DNA of 64,000 nt from Pseudoclavibacter sp. CFCC 11306 (GCF_008831235.1 NZ_WBKF01000001.1:186001-250000), one strand, 5' to 3'. Shown: positions 35,534-48,962, counted from the stretch's first letter. Translations and numbers: made by a program. The notes: generated by a model from the letters alone, not told the origin.

Positions 35534-36729
35534 CCGAGCAGCAGCCTGCAGCGCGCGCGCACAGACAGGTGCGCCCGCGCACCGAAGGCTGGACTCAGCA
35601 GGTGGCGGCCGACGGCCGTCCAGTGCTGCAGTTCGCCGCGAAGCCACGGGTGAAGAAGCCGCCGAAGCACCTCGCCGACCTCACCCTGGCCGAGCGCAAA
35701 GAGTGGCTCAAAGAACTCGGCGTGCCGGCTTTTCGAGCGAAGCAGCTCTCGAAGCACTGGTTCGTGCATCACACAGCCGACCCGGCGAAGATGAGCGATC
35801 TGCCCAAAGAGGGCCGTGACGAGCTGGTGGCCACGGTGCTGCCGCAGCTCCTCACAGAGGAACGTCGCCTGGTCACCGACCGCGGTGACACGATCAAATT
35901 TCTCTGGAAGCTGTTCGACGGCGCGCTCGTCGAGTCGGTGCTGATGCGGTATCCCGGGCGCATCACACTCTGCGTCTCGAGCGAGGCAGGCTGCGGCATG
36001 AACTGCCCGTTCTGCGCCACGGGCCAGGCAGGACTCACTCGCAACCTCTCGACTGCCGAGATCGTGGCCCAGATCGTCGCGGCGAACGCAGTCATCGCAA
36101 GCGGTGCGCTCAAAGGCGGCACGCGCGACGACGAGCGTGTGAGCAATGTGGTGTTCATGGGCATGGGAGAGCCGCTCGCCAACTACAAGCGGGTGATGGG
36201 CGCAGTGCACCGCATGGTCGACCCCGAGCCCGAGGGCATGAACATGGCCGCGCGTCAGATCACGGTGTCGTCGGTCGGGCTCGCCCCGGCCATCCGCAAG
36301 CTCGCCGATGAGGGCGTCCCGGTGACCTTCGCGCTGTCGCTGCATGCACCTGACGACGAGCTGCGTGACGAGCTGATTCCCGTCAACAGCCGTTGGAAAG
36401 TGGACGAGGCGCTCGACGCCGCGTACCACTACTACGAGGTGACCGGTCGACGAGTCTCGATCGAGTACGCGCTCATCAAAGACATGAACGATCACGGCTG
36501 GCGCGCCGATCTGCTCGCAGAGAAGCTCAACGAGCGAGGGCAGGGCTGGGCACACGTGAATCCCATCCCGCTGAACCCCACGCCGGGCTCAGTCTGGACG
36601 GCGTCGACGCCCGCCGCGACCCGCGAGTTCATCCGGCGTCTCGAAGCAGCCGGTGTCGCCGCCTCTCTGCGTGACACTCGTGGCAAAGAGATCGACGGCG
36701 CCTGCGGGCAGCTCGCCGCCACAGAGTGA
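35530..36729 (+). CDS. rlmN: dual-specificity rRNA/tRNA adenine-C2 methyltransferase RlmN
   Basis: Radical SAM enzyme methylating C2 of A2503 in 23S rRNA and A37 in some tRNAs. Start set at GTG 35530, overlapping the nusB stop (GTGA), giving 399 residues; an upstream open stretch lies in nusB sequence. The cluster motif CGMNCPFC is at about 155-162, [11 protein letters not shown] and [11 protein letters not shown] follow, and the C-terminal [14 protein letters not shown] carries the methyl-accepting Cys near 393. Confidence 0.95.
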   Translation: MTEQQPAARAHRQVRPRTEGWTQQVAADGRPVLQFAAKPRVKKPPKHLADLTLAERKEWLKELGVPAFRAKQLSKHWFVHHTADPAKMSDLPKEGRDELVATVLPQLLTEERRLVTDRGDTIKFLWKLFDGALVESVLMRYPGRITLCVSSEAGCGMNCPFCATGQAGLTRNLSTAEIVAQIVAANAVIASGALKGGTRDDERVSNVVFMGMGEPLANYKRVMGAVHRMVDPEPEGMNMAARQITVSSVGLAPAIRKLADEGVPVTFALSLHAPDDELRDELIPVNSRWKVDEALDAAYHYYEVTGRRVSIEYALIKDMNDHGWRADLLAEKLNERGQGWAHVNPIPLNPTPGSVWTASTPAATREFIRRLEAAGVAASLRDTRGKEIDGACGQLAATE

Positions 36730-36797
36730 GAGACCCGTCGCAGTTCGTCGATCGGTCAGCGGCGAGGTGCTCTCGTCCGTCGTGACACAATGACCGC

Positions 36798-37691
36798 ATG
36801 ATCGAATCAGTCGATGTGCTCCGCCTCGCCGCTTTCGCCGACGCACCGGGCGGCGGCAATCCCGCCGGCGTCGTGCTGGACGCCTCGAAGCTCCACGCTG
36901 ATGCGATGCTCGCGATCGCCCGTGAGGTCGGGTTCTCGGAGACCGCGTTCGTGACTCGCCCGGCGACCGAGCAGGTTCCGGACGAGATCGGCATCCGGTA
37001 TTTCTCACCTGAGGCCGAGGTGCCGTTCTGCGGGCATGCGACGATCGCGACGGCTGTGGCGCTTGCCGAGCGCGAGCCGACCGGCGATCGTCACCGCTAC
37101 GTCTTCGAGACCGCGGTCGGTCCGCTCACGGTCGACACCGTGCGCAGTGATTCCGGCACGGTCGCCTCGTTCACGAGCGTCGAGCCCGTCGTGAGGCCGA
37201 TTGAGGCCGAGGTGCTGCAGCAGCTGCTGCAGCTGCTCGGTCTGCAGACCGACGATCTCGACCGACAGCTGCCACCGCGGGTCGCCTATGCGGGCAACGA
37301 CCACCCGATGCTGACCATCGCCGACGCCGCGGTGTTCGACGAGTTCTCCTTCGATCCGCAGGCGGTGCGGGCACTGATGGACGAGCAGGGGTGGCCGGGC
37401 ACCGTGACCGTGATGCATCGGCAGACGGCCAACCGGTTCGAGGCTCGCAATCTGTTTCCGGTCGGTCAGATCGTCGAAGATCCGGCGACGGGCTCGGCGG
37501 CAGCTGCGTTCGGCGGCTACCTGCGCGCGCTGGGCCAGGCCCCGGTGCCCGGCCACGTGACCGTGCTGCAGGGCAGACACGTCGGCCGTCCCAGCCGACT
37601 CGCCGTGCGCATCCCGCGGTCGGGCGGCATCACCGTTTCGGGCACCGCGCTGCCGATCGCAGAGCCTGATGCCAGTGCTACACTCGGTTGA
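36798..37691 (+). CDS. PhzF family isomerase-like protein
   Basis: Member of the diaminopimelate-epimerase-like fold family that includes the phenazine enzyme PhzF; substrate here is unknown and there are no phenazine genes nearby. The product is 297 residues. The paired half-domains show DAPGGGNPAGVVL, GFSETAFV (catalytic Glu near 48), PFCGHATIATAVAL, and in the second half the phosphate-type loop DPATGSAAAAFGGYL. A possible -10-like CACAAT lies 6 bases before the ATG. Its 3' end contains the promoter of the pyrR operon. Confidence 0.88.
   Translation: MIESVDVLRLAAFADAPGGGNPAGVVLDASKLHADAMLAIAREVGFSETAFVTRPATEQVPDEIGIRYFSPEAEVPFCGHATIATAVALAEREPTGDRHRYVFETAVGPLTVDTVRSDSGTVASFTSVEPVVRPIEAEVLQQLLQLLGLQTDDLDRQLPPRVAYAGNDHPMLTIADAAVFDEFSFDPQAVRALMDEQGWPGTVTVMHRQTANRFEARNLFPVGQIVEDPATGSAAAAFGGYLRALGQAPVPGHVTVLQGRHVGRPSRLAVRIPRSGGITVSGTALPIAEPDASATLG
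37679..37684 (+). promoter_or_regulatory. -10 box of the pyr operon
   Basis: TACACT inside the last codons of the PhzF-like gene, about 53 bases before pyrR. It would place the transcript start just ahead of the PyrR-binding loop. Confidence 0.5.
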
Positions 37692-37695
37692 ACAT

Positions 37696-37727
37696 CCTTT
37701 AACGACCGTCCTGTGAGGCGGGAAAGG
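37696..37727 (+). promoter_or_regulatory. PyrR-binding RNA loop in the pyrR leader
   Basis: CCTTT (37696-37700) pairs with AAAGG (37723-37727); between them stands GTCCTGTGAGGC (37708-37719), matching the conserved PyrR-recognised loop known from Bacillus and mycobacterial pyr leaders. The AAAGG arm is part of the pyrR ribosome site (AAAGGAAG before GTG 37737). With UMP present PyrR should stabilise this hairpin and block translation, the mechanism described for mycobacteria. No separate attenuator terminator is seen. Confidence 0.85.
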
Positions 37728-37736
37728 AAGAAACCC

Positions 37737-38270
37737 GTGGCAACAACTGTGATGCAGGCGGGCGACATCGATCGCGCCCTGACACGCATCGCCTTCGAGA
37801 TCCTCGAGGGCAACAAAGGCCCAGACAATCTGGTGCTGCTCGGCATTCCCAGCAGGGGAGTGCCCCTGGCTCAACGTCTCGCGGCCAAGATCGCGAAGAC
37901 CGAGTCGCTTCCCGATCCCGACGCGCTCGTCGGTTCGATCGACATCACCATGTATCGCGATGATCTTCGCGCCAAGCCGCTGAAGCATCCCCAGCCCACG
38001 CAGGTGCCGCTGAGCGGCATCGACGGCAAGACCGTGGTGCTGGTCGACGACGTGCTCTACTCCGGTCGCAGCGTGCGCGCGGCGCTGGATGCGCTGGGCG
38101 AGCTGGGGCGGCCAGAGGTCGTCCGCCTCGCGGTGCTGGTCGATCGCGGGCATCGTCAGCTGCCCATTCGGGCGGACTTCGTCGGCAAGAACCTGCCGAC
38201 CTCGCGCAGCGAACAGGTGCAGGTGCACCTCGAGCCGCTCGACGCCACCGACGAGGTGGTGATCTCGTGA
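37737..38270 (+). CDS. pyrR: pyrimidine operon regulator PyrR / uracil phosphoribosyltransferase
   Basis: UMP-sensing RNA-binding regulator of the operon, usually with weak uracil phosphoribosyltransferase activity. The product is 177 residues from GTG 37737, set by AAAGGAAG at 6 bases; the frame is open to 37713 but that would run through the leader hairpin. Visible: [27 protein letters not shown], the PRPP loop [21 protein letters not shown] and [19 protein letters not shown]. pyrB overlaps by GTGA. Confidence 0.95.
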   Translation: MATTVMQAGDIDRALTRIAFEILEGNKGPDNLVLLGIPSRGVPLAQRLAAKIAKTESLPDPDALVGSIDITMYRDDLRAKPLKHPQPTQVPLSGIDGKTVVLVDDVLYSGRSVRAALDALGELGRPEVVRLAVLVDRGHRQLPIRADFVGKNLPTSRSEQVQVHLEPLDATDEVVIS

Positions 38271-39244
38271 AGCATCTGCTCAGCACACGCGATCTCGACC
38301 AGTCGACCGCCGTCGGCCTGCTCGATATCGCCGAAGACATGGATGCGGTCAACCGCCGCGAGATCAAGAAGCTGCCGACGCTGCGCGGTCGCACCGTGGT
38401 CAACCTCTTCTACGAGAACTCGACTCGCACGCGCATCTCGTTCGAGGCGGCCGCGAAACGGCTGTCGGCCGACGTGATCAACTTCACTGCGAAGGGCTCG
38501 AGCGTCACCAAGGGCGAGTCTCTCAAAGACACCGCCCAGACGCTCACGGCCATCGGCGCCGACGGCGTGGTCATCAGACACAGCGCCGACGGGGCGGCTC
38601 ACCGTCTCGCGCAGACAGACTGGATCGACGCCAGCGTCGTGAACGCGGGCGACGGCACGCACGAACACCCCACTCAGGCGCTGCTCGACGCCTTCACGAT
38701 CCGCAAACGCCTGCACGGCGAGGCCTCACGCGGCCTCGCTCTCGACGGCGTGCGCGTGCTGATCGTGGGAGACATCGACCACTCCCGAGTTGCGCGCAGC
38801 GATCTGTGGCTGCTCACGACGCTGGGAGCGGAGGTCGCCTTCGCCGGCCCGCCCACGCTGATTCCCTTCGGCATCGACGGCTGGCCGGTTCGTGTGTACG
38901 ACGACTTCGACGAGGCGATCGCCGCCGGGTTCGACGTCGTCATCATGCTGCGCATCCAGCTGGAGCGCATGCACGACGCATTCTTCCCGACCAGCGAGGA
39001 GTACACCCGCCTCTGGGGTCTCGGCGAGCAGCGCCTGCGCCGTCTCGGAGAGCAGGCGCTGGTCATGCATCCCGGGCCGATGAACCGCGGCCTCGAGATC
39101 AGCTCGTTCGCCGCGGACTCGGTGCAGGCCACCGTGCGCGAGCAGGTCGCCAACGGCGTCTCTGTGCGCATGGCCGTGCTCTACTCGCTGCTCGGAACGG
39201 GCATGGGAGCCGGCCTCGGCGAAACGAACGGAGGTCTCGCATGA
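38267..39244 (+). CDS. pyrB: aspartate carbamoyltransferase catalytic subunit
   Basis: Joins carbamoyl phosphate and aspartate in the first committed step of UMP synthesis. The product is 325 residues from GTG 38267. All active-site motifs are intact: [13 protein letters not shown] (carbamoyl phosphate), [12 protein letters not shown] (mobile Lys), [27 protein letters not shown] and HPGPMNRG. No pyrI regulatory subunit is present. It overlaps pyrC by ATGA, so the two products may form a complex, as in bacteria where dihydroorotase scaffolds the transcarbamoylase. Confidence 0.95.
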   Translation: MKHLLSTRDLDQSTAVGLLDIAEDMDAVNRREIKKLPTLRGRTVVNLFYENSTRTRISFEAAAKRLSADVINFTAKGSSVTKGESLKDTAQTLTAIGADGVVIRHSADGAAHRLAQTDWIDASVVNAGDGTHEHPTQALLDAFTIRKRLHGEASRGLALDGVRVLIVGDIDHSRVARSDLWLLTTLGAEVAFAGPPTLIPFGIDGWPVRVYDDFDEAIAAGFDVVIMLRIQLERMHDAFFPTSEEYTRLWGLGEQRLRRLGEQALVMHPGPMNRGLEISSFAADSVQATVREQVANGVSVRMAVLYSLLGTGMGAGLGETNGGLA

Positions 39245-40590
39245 GCCGCGACATCGTCATCACCAACGCACGGCTGCTCGGTCGCGATGCCGTCGACATC
39301 CGCGTCTCAGGTCAGCAGATCGTGTCGGTCGAGCCGACGGGCGCGACCACGGCATCCGCCGCCGATCGCGAGAGCGGTCGTGACGCCGATCTCGTCATCG
39401 ACGGCTCGGGACTCATCGCACTGCCCGGTCTTGTCGATCTCGGCGCGCACCTGCGCCAGCCCGGCCTCGAACAGGTCGAGACCGTGACCTCGGCGTCGCA
39501 GGCAGCCGCACTCGGCGGTTTCACCGCCGTGCACGCTCTGCCCGACACCGACCCTGTCGCAGACACGGCAGGCAACGTCGAACTGGTGCACCGGCTTGGG
39601 CTGGACGCCGGCTACGTCGACGTGCGTCCGATCGGTGCCGTCACCGTCGGCATGCGGGGCGAGCGCCTCGCCGAGATCGGTGCGATGGCGCACTCCACCG
39701 CACAGGTACGGGTCTTCAGCGACAGTGAGACCGGCATCACCGACCCGCTGCTGCTGCGTCGCGCACTCGAATACGTGAAGCCCTTCGACGGCGTCATCGC
39801 GCAGCATGCGCAGGATCCGCTGCTGACCAAAGACGCCGAGATGAACGAGGGCGAGCTCTCAAGCCGTCTCGGGCTGCACGGCTGGCCCGCCGTCGCCGAA
39901 GCCTCGGTCATCGCCCGTGACGTGCTGCTCGCCGACCACGTCGGGGCGCGACTGCACGTGCGCCACGTCTCGGCGAAGGGCAGCGTCGACGTGCTGCGCT
40001 GGGCGAAGCAGCGGGGCATCGACGTGACCGCCGACGTCACCCCGCATCACCTCGCACTGACCGAAGAGCTCATCGCCGGCTATGATCCCCGCTACAAGGT
40101 CAACCCGCCGCTGCGCGCTCAGGCCGACGTCGAGGCACTGCGCGAGGGCCTGGCCGACGGAACCATCGACGCGATCGCGACCGATCACGCTCCGCAGCCG
40201 CCCGAGGCGAAAGAGTGCGAATGGGCACACGCCGAACCGGGGATGCTGGGGCTGCAGACCGCCCTGCACGTCGCCCAGGCGGCGCTGGTCGACACCGGCG
40301 TGCTGAGCTGGGGCGATCTCGCCCGTGTCCTGAGCAGTGCCCCTGCCGCCATCGCCGGCGACGCCGAACAGGGGCAGCAGCTCACCGCCGATGCGATCGC
40401 CAACCTCGTGCTGGTCGATCCGCTGGGCAGCACGACGCTGCAGCGCGACGACATCGCGAGCCTGTCATGGAACTCGCCCTGGCTGGGGGAGCAGCTGCCC
40501 GGTCGAATCGTGGCCACGATCAGTCGTGGCGTGCCGACCGTGCTCGACGGCGCGCTGTGCACACCCGAGGCGGTGCACACGTGGATCTAG
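39241..40590 (+). CDS. pyrC: dihydroorotase-like protein with altered active site
   Basis: By position and overall sequence this is the operon's type I dihydroorotase, 449 residues. Intact elements: His70, Arg72, FSD (Asp161), QHAQDPL (His189), [10 protein letters not shown] (His239, His242), [12 protein letters not shown] and ATDHAP (Asp315, His316). However, the first histidine of the metal HxH motif is glycine ([10 protein letters not shown], Gly68), the substrate-site Asn of the PNT motif is aspartate (PDTDP, Asp102), and the His after DHAP is glutamine (Gln319). The lost metal ligand makes catalysis doubtful; it may be a structural partner of PyrB, as with the inactive dihydroorotase homologue of Pseudomonas. 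Length and fold appear complete, so it is not a pseudogene by disruption. Confidence 0.85.
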   Translation: MSRDIVITNARLLGRDAVDIRVSGQQIVSVEPTGATTASAADRESGRDADLVIDGSGLIALPGLVDLGAHLRQPGLEQVETVTSASQAAALGGFTAVHALPDTDPVADTAGNVELVHRLGLDAGYVDVRPIGAVTVGMRGERLAEIGAMAHSTAQVRVFSDSETGITDPLLLRRALEYVKPFDGVIAQHAQDPLLTKDAEMNEGELSSRLGLHGWPAVAEASVIARDVLLADHVGARLHVRHVSAKGSVDVLRWAKQRGIDVTADVTPHHLALTEELIAGYDPRYKVNPPLRAQADVEALREGLADGTIDAIATDHAPQPPEAKECEWAHAEPGMLGLQTALHVAQAALVDTGVLSWGDLARVLSSAPAAIAGDAEQGQQLTADAIANLVLVDPLGSTTLQRDDIASLSWNSPWLGEQLPGRIVATISRGVPTVLDGALCTPEAVHTWI

Positions 40591-41123
40591 ACCCCAAAGT
40601 CCTTCCCACCGTCGTGACCGTGCTCGTCGTGATCGCGGCATTCGTCGGCATGTGGCTCGGCTGGCGACGACGCACCCGCCAGCAGGAGGCCGAGCTGCCC
40701 GGGCTCGCGCCGGCGCCGTCGACCGAGCAGCTCGGCGAGCCGATGGCCGCCGGCAGCGGGCTCTACGTCGCGACGACCGAGGCCGACGACCCGTTGAATC
40801 GCATCACCGCAGGCGACTTGGGGTTCCGCGCACGCGCGACCGTGCACGTCTACGCGCAGGGCGTCGTCGTCGAGCGCGACGGCTCTCAGCCGCTGTTCAT
40901 CGCACAGCCGAGCCTCGACGGTGCCGGACTCGAAAGCTACGCGGTCGACAAGGGCGTGGAGAAAGGCGGCCTCACCGGCATCGACTGGCGGTGGGGCGAC
41001 CGCGAGGTCACCTCGTTCTTCCGCATGCGACGACCCCAGGACGGCCCTGCCATCGTCACGGCCGTCCGGACCATCGCCCCACCGCAGTCTGCGGCACGGA
41101 GGGCTCGCGATCTCATGTTCTGA
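40581..41123 (+). CDS. membrane-anchored PH-like protein of the pyr operon
   Basis: The 180-residue product corresponds in place to the mycobacterial gene between pyrC and carA. Start GTG 40581 lies 10 bases before the pyrC stop. One N-terminal membrane helix (about 7-26, [18 protein letters not shown]), a basic patch RRRTRQQ, a Pro-rich linker, then a compact beta-rich soluble domain (about 60-180) of the bacterial PH-like type, with [20 protein letters not shown] near its end. Function unknown; why it rides in the UMP operon is unexplained. Confidence 0.82.
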   Translation: MDLDPKVLPTVVTVLVVIAAFVGMWLGWRRRTRQQEAELPGLAPAPSTEQLGEPMAAGSGLYVATTEADDPLNRITAGDLGFRARATVHVYAQGVVVERDGSQPLFIAQPSLDGAGLESYAVDKGVEKGGLTGIDWRWGDREVTSFFRMRRPQDGPAIVTAVRTIAPPQSAARRARDLMF

Positions 41124-41242
41124 TCAGACGCAGACCGAGACCGCAGCTCTCCGGCACATCCCCCGCAGCCTGCACCAGCATCCATCAGACCGACGACGTC
41201 ACGAACGTCACAGAGACCATTCAGAGCAAGGAGCACTCACCA

Positions 41243-42414
41243 GTGTTTGAACCAGCAATTCTCGTGCTCGAAGACGGCACCCGCTACACCGGGCGCGCCT
41301 ACGGAGCACAGGGCACCACCTTTGGAGAGGCCGTCTTCGCCACCGGCATGACCGGCTACCAAGAGACCCTCACCGACCCGTCGTACGCAGGGCAGATCGT
41401 CATTCAGACGGCGCCGCAGATCGGCAACACCGGCGTGAACGACGAAGACAACGAGTCGCGTCGCATCTGGGTCGCCGGCTATGCCGTTCGCGAGCCCAGT
41501 CGCATCGTGTCGAACTGGCGCGCCACCTCGAGCCTGGACGACGAGCTGGAGCGCCAGGGGATCATCGGCATCTCGCACATCGACACCCGTGCGCTGACCC
41601 GTCACCTGCGAGACAAAGGCGCGATGCGCGCCGGCATCTTCTCGGGAGACGCCGCCGCACTGTCGCCGGACGAGCAGCTGAAGCAGGTGCTCGCCTCGCC
41701 GCACATGGCCGGGCAGAACCTGTCGGCCCAGGTGACCACGCCCGAGGCCTATGTCGAGCCGGCGGTCGGCCAGTCGCACGGCAACATCGCGATCATCGAC
41801 CTCGGTGTCAAACGTGCGACAGTGCGCAAGCTCGCCGCACAGGGCTTCGACGTGCATGTGCTGCCCTACACGGCGACCTTCGAAGACATCCAGCGGCTCG
41901 AGCCGGTCGGCGTCTTCTTCTCGAACGGACCAGGCGACCCCGCGGCCAGCGACGACGTCATCGAGACGCTGCGAGAGGTGCTGGGTCATCGCATCCCCTT
42001 CTTCGGCATCTGCTTCGGCAACCAGCTGCTCGGCCGCGCGCTCGGTCTCGGCACGTACAAGCTGCCGTTCGGCCACCGCGGTATCAACCAGCCGGTGCTC
42101 GACAAGGCCACAGGTCGCGTCGAGATCACCGCGCAGAACCACGGCTTCGCGGTGCAGGCCGACACCGAGGGCGTCATCGACTCGCCCGAGGGCTTCGGCC
42201 GCGTCGAGGTCAGCCACATCGGCCTGAACGATCAGGTCGTCGAAGGGCTGCGCTGCCTCGACATCCCCGCGTTCTCGGTGCAGTACCACCCCGAGGCCAC
42301 CGCCGGCCCGCACGATGCGAGCTACCTCTTCGATCGCTTCCGCGAGCTGGTGCTCAGCGGGCAGGGCGCAGCCACAGATGTTCAGGCCTCGGGCCTGGAA
42401 GGAGACGACAAGTA

Positions 42415-42415
<1 letters not shown>
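41243..42415 (+). CDS. carA: carbamoyl-phosphate synthase small subunit
   Basis: Glutaminase subunit providing ammonia to CarB. Start GTG 41243 follows CAAGGAG; open frame upstream runs into pyrC and is not coding. The product is 390 residues: N-terminal CPSase domain (1-145, [25 protein letters not shown]) and class I amidotransferase domain with nucleophile Cys257 in [10 protein letters not shown] and the YHPEA His-Glu pair near the end. The Asn after the Cys loop is usual in actinobacteria as I recall. The carA stop and carB start overlap by one base. Confidence 0.95.
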
Positions 42416-45713
<3,298 letters not shown>

Positions 45714-45717
<4 letters not shown>

Positions 45718-46586
45718 CCGAGTCAGACCTGCCGGTCGCCGGTCGGCGTCCCTTCGGCGCACGGCTCGCCGAGACCATCACGCGTCTCGGCGGGCTGTGC
45801 GTGGGCATCGACCCGCACCCCGCGCTCATCGAGCAGTGGGGATTCGTCGACAACGCGGCCTCGCTCGAACGCTTCGGCCTGACTGTGGTGGAGGCCGCCG
45901 CCGGCCGTGTCGGCATCGTCAAGCCGCAGGTCGCGCTCTTCGAACGCTTCGGGTCGAGCGGCATCGCTGCGCTGGAACGTGTGATCGCTGCAGCCAGGAC
46001 GGCCGGGCTGCTGGTGATCGCAGACGCCAAGCGCGGCGACATCGGCTCGACCAATGCGGGCTATGCGTCGGCATGGCTGGCTGCCGAGGCGCCGCTGGCG
46101 AGCGATGCGCTCACCATCTCGCCGTACTTAGGCGTGGACGCTCTGACGCCGTTGGTCGATTTGGCCCGCACTGAGGGGGCAGGGCTGTTCGTTCTCGCAG
46201 CGACGAGCAATCCCGAGGCCGAGGCGCTGCAGTCGGCGACGGTGATCGCAGAAGAGCGCACGGTCGCCGAGTCGGTGGCGGATGCCGTGGCCGGCTGGAA
46301 CGCGACCGACGTCGCCGCCGCTGCTGAGCTCGGCTCGTTCGGCATCGTCTTCGGCGCGACGCACGCTCCGGTGTCACGCGGGCTCGACATCCGTGAGACT
46401 CCGACGACGCTGCCGCTGCTCGTGCCCGGGTTCGGGGCGCAGGGCGCGCAGCTCAGCCAGCTCGACACGCTGTTTCCCGGCGCTCGCCATCGCGTCGTCG
46501 CAAACGTCTCGCGGTCGGTGCTGCGCGGCGGTTCCGAGGGGCTGGCCGACCGCATCGCCGAGGCTGTGGGAGAATTGCAGGCATGA
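45714..46586 (+). CDS. pyrF: orotidine 5'-phosphate decarboxylase, type 2
   Basis: Last step to UMP. The product is 290 residues, the longer type 2 form of actinobacteria. [15 protein letters not shown], the catalytic [11 protein letters not shown] (about 104-114) and [13 protein letters not shown] are family marks; the C-terminal [12 protein letters not shown] is the phosphate-binding loop. Overlaps carB and gmk. The small integration-host-factor gene (mihF) found before gmk in mycobacteria and streptomycetes is absent here. Confidence 0.95.
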
Positions 46587-47182
46587 CCACCGCTGCAGAA
46601 ACCGAGATCACCCCTGCGCGACTGACGGTGCTCGCCGGCCCCACCGCCGTCGGCAAGGGCACCGTCGCCGCCTACATTCGCGAGCACTGCCCGCAGGTGT
46701 GCCTGTCGGTGTCGGCGACCACGCGCAAGCCACGGCCGGGCGAGATCGACGGGGTGCACTACTACTTCGTCGACGACGCCGAGTTCGATCGCATGATCGC
46801 GCAGCACGAGTTGCTCGAATACGCCACAGTGCACAACTCGTACCGCTACGGCACCCCCGAGGCCCCCGTGCGCAAAGCGCTCGCCGAAGGCCGACCCGTG
46901 CTGCTCGAGATCGATCTGCAGGGTGCACGCCAAGTGCGTCGCAACGCGCCTGACGCCCGCCTCGTCTTTCTTTCGCCTCCGTCGTGGGACGAACTGGTGC
47001 GACGCCTCGTCGGGCGCGGCACCGAGACCGCCGAAGAGCAGCGGCGCAGACTTGAGACCGCAAAGGTCGAACTCGACGCACGAAGCGAGTTCGATGACGA
47101 AGTTGTGAACGACTCCGTGGCACGCGCCGCGAACGAAGTCGTACACTTGATGGGAATTCATCCCCAGAAGGAGACCCGCTGA
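46583..47182 (+). CDS. gmk: guanylate kinase
   Basis: Phosphorylates GMP to GDP. The product is 199 residues: P-loop GPTAVGKGT (19-27), the GMP-binding [21 protein letters not shown] and [13 protein letters not shown]. The lid region [16 protein letters not shown] is typical. The gene overlaps pyrF by ATGA and runs 2 bases into rpoZ. Confidence 0.95.
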   Translation: MTTAAETEITPARLTVLAGPTAVGKGTVAAYIREHCPQVCLSVSATTRKPRPGEIDGVHYYFVDDAEFDRMIAQHELLEYATVHNSYRYGTPEAPVRKALAEGRPVLLEIDLQGARQVRRNAPDARLVFLSPPSWDELVRRLVGRGTETAEEQRRRLETAKVELDARSEFDDEVVNDSVARAANEVVHLMGIHPQKETR

Positions 47183-47184
47183 AT

Positions 47185-47565
47185 ATGGCAAACACGTACG
47201 AAGGCATCATCAACCCGCCCATCGACGAGCTGCTGAAGCGCGTCGACTCGAAGTTCGGGCTGGTGATCTTCGCCTCGAAGCGGGCGCGCCAGATCAACGA
47301 CTACTACTCAGATCTGCATGACGGCAGCCTGTTCAACAACGTCGGCCCGCTGGTCGACGCGAACGTCGAAGACGAGTCGCTCTCGATCGCCCTGCGCGAG
47401 ATCGCCGAAGACAAGCTCGAGCTCACCAAGATCGACCCGGCCGAAGAGGCTGCAGCCAAGCAGGCCGCCCTCGACGCAGCGGCCGCAGACGCGGTCGCCG
47501 GTGAGGCGCTCGACAGCACCGCTGACTCCGCTGATTCGGCTGCCGCCGACACCACCGCGAACTAA
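47185..47565 (+). CDS. rpoZ: RNA polymerase omega subunit
   Basis: Assembles and stabilises RNA polymerase by binding beta-prime. The product is 126 residues. The conserved core is [19 protein letters not shown]...[17 protein letters not shown] (1-38) followed by [23 protein letters not shown]. The last 40 residues are an Ala/Asp-rich tail typical of actinobacterial omega. It sits between gmk and coaBC, the normal actinobacterial position. Confidence 0.94.
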   Translation: MANTYEGIINPPIDELLKRVDSKFGLVIFASKRARQINDYYSDLHDGSLFNNVGPLVDANVEDESLSIALREIAEDKLELTKIDPAEEAAAKQAALDAAAADAVAGEALDSTADSADSAAADTTAN

Positions 47566-47570
47566 CCACC

Positions 47571-48755
47571 GTGCGCATCCTCTTCGGCGTGGCCGGCGGC
47601 ATCGCCGCGTACAAGGCCGTGCAGGCTGTTCGTCTGCTGGTGAAGGCCGGCCATGACGTGCACGTCGTGCCGACTGCGAACGCGCTGCGCTTCGTCGGAC
47701 TGCCGACGTGGGAGGCCATCTCGCGCAACCCGGTCTCGACCGAGCTGTTCGACGAGGTGTCGCGGGTGCGTCACGTCTCGATCGGCGAGCAGGCCGATCT
47801 CGTCGTGGTCGCCCCGGCGACGGCCGACCTCATCGCACGCGCCGTGCAGGGCCAGGCGGACGACCTGCTCACCTCGTCGCTGCTGGTCGCCGAGGCGCCG
47901 GTCATCTTCGTTCCGGCCATGCACTCGCAAATGTGGCGGCATCCGGCGACGCAGGCCAACATCCAGTCTCTGCGCGACCGGGGAGTGAGCATTCTCGGGC
48001 CAGACGTCGGTCAGCTCACGGGCGACGATCAGGGCATCGGCCGCATGGTCGAGCCCGAGATCATCGCCGAGGCCGTCGAACGCAGTCTGCGCCCCAAAGA
48101 CCTGGTCGGCCGAACGATCGTGATCAGCGCCGGCGGCACCCGAGAGCGCGTCGATCCGGTGCGGTTTCTGGGCAACGACTCGTCGGGCAAGCAGGGCGTG
48201 GCCATCGCCGAAGAGGCTCTCGCCCGCGGGGCCGAGGTCATCATCGTGGCCGGGCACCTCGACGTGCACACCCCGCGCGGGGCCGAGGTCATCAAGGCGC
48301 GCTACACCGAGTCGATGCGGCAGGCGATCGAGTCGCTCGCCGACGAGGCCGACTGCATTATCATGGCCGCCGCCATCGCCGACTACCGACCTGCAGACCC
48401 GGCCAGCGCGAAGCTGAAGAAAGCGCAGGAGGGCAGCGAGCTGAACCTGCGGCTGATCGCCAATCCCGACATCCTCAGTGAGATCTCGCACCGCTCGGGG
48501 CGCAGCAACCTGATCGTCGGCTTCGCCGCAGAGACTGCGTCGGGCGAGAGGCTGCTCGAGCTGGGCCGGGCCAAGATCGCGCGCAAGGGCTGCGATCTGC
48601 TGGTGGTCAACGAGGTCGGCGAGGGCAAGACCTTCGGCTTCGACGACACCGACGTGACCATTCTCGACGCCAAGGGGCAGATCGTCGCCGAGGTGAACGG
48701 CCCCAAGCGCGAGGTCGCCGAGGTGCTGATGAATCAGGTCGCCCTGTCGATCTGA
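47571..48755 (+). CDS. coaBC: bifunctional phosphopantothenoylcysteine decarboxylase/phosphopantothenate-cysteine ligase
   Basis: Two consecutive steps of coenzyme A synthesis. The product is 394 residues from GTG 47571. CoaC flavoprotein half (1-180): GVAGGIAAYKAVQAVRLLVK, RVRHVSIG (active His) and PAMHSQMW. CoaB half (about 185-394): ISAGGTRERVDPVRFLGNDS, MAAAIADYRP and SAKLKKAQ (Lys-Lys), VGFAAET. The ligase half makes the CTP-activated intermediate. The PAMH and LTGDD versions of the decarboxylase motifs differ from E. coli but, as I recall, match actinobacterial relatives. Confidence 0.94.
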   Translation: MRILFGVAGGIAAYKAVQAVRLLVKAGHDVHVVPTANALRFVGLPTWEAISRNPVSTELFDEVSRVRHVSIGEQADLVVVAPATADLIARAVQGQADDLLTSSLLVAEAPVIFVPAMHSQMWRHPATQANIQSLRDRGVSILGPDVGQLTGDDQGIGRMVEPEIIAEAVERSLRPKDLVGRTIVISAGGTRERVDPVRFLGNDSSGKQGVAIAEEALARGAEVIIVAGHLDVHTPRGAEVIKARYTESMRQAIESLADEADCIIMAAAIADYRPADPASAKLKKAQEGSELNLRLIANPDILSEISHRSGRSNLIVGFAAETASGERLLELGRAKIARKGCDLLVVNEVGEGKTFGFDDTDVTILDAKGQIVAEVNGPKREVAEVLMNQVALSI

Positions 48756-48962
48756 CGCGCGGCGACACACACTGGCGTTCTGCGACCGGGTGTCGCACAC
48801 TGGTTGCGGTGTGCTCGATCCTGGTGACGGAGTCGCCTGGCGTCGCAGCCTCGACGCTGCAGCGATGATGAGCAATCTGACGGCGACGATCGGCCGCGTC
48901 TGCGCGCGCACGAGCGAGCGCACGAGAACCTGAGCAAGACGAACGAATGTAGAGGACGACGC

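Noticed and set aside
42005-42030. CarA with Asn in place of the His after the nucleophile loop
   Set aside because: The GICFGNQ form is usual in actinobacterial CarA and the Cys-His-Glu triad is intact.
47571-48755. CoaBC changes PAMH (for PAMN) and LTGDD (for the ACGD cysteine loop) as possible loss of decarboxylase activity
   Set aside because: As I recall actinobacterial homologues share these versions, so they do not indicate decay here.
48756-48962. SAM riboswitch before metK
   Set aside because: No known SAM riboswitch core or terminator pair could be drawn in the leader.
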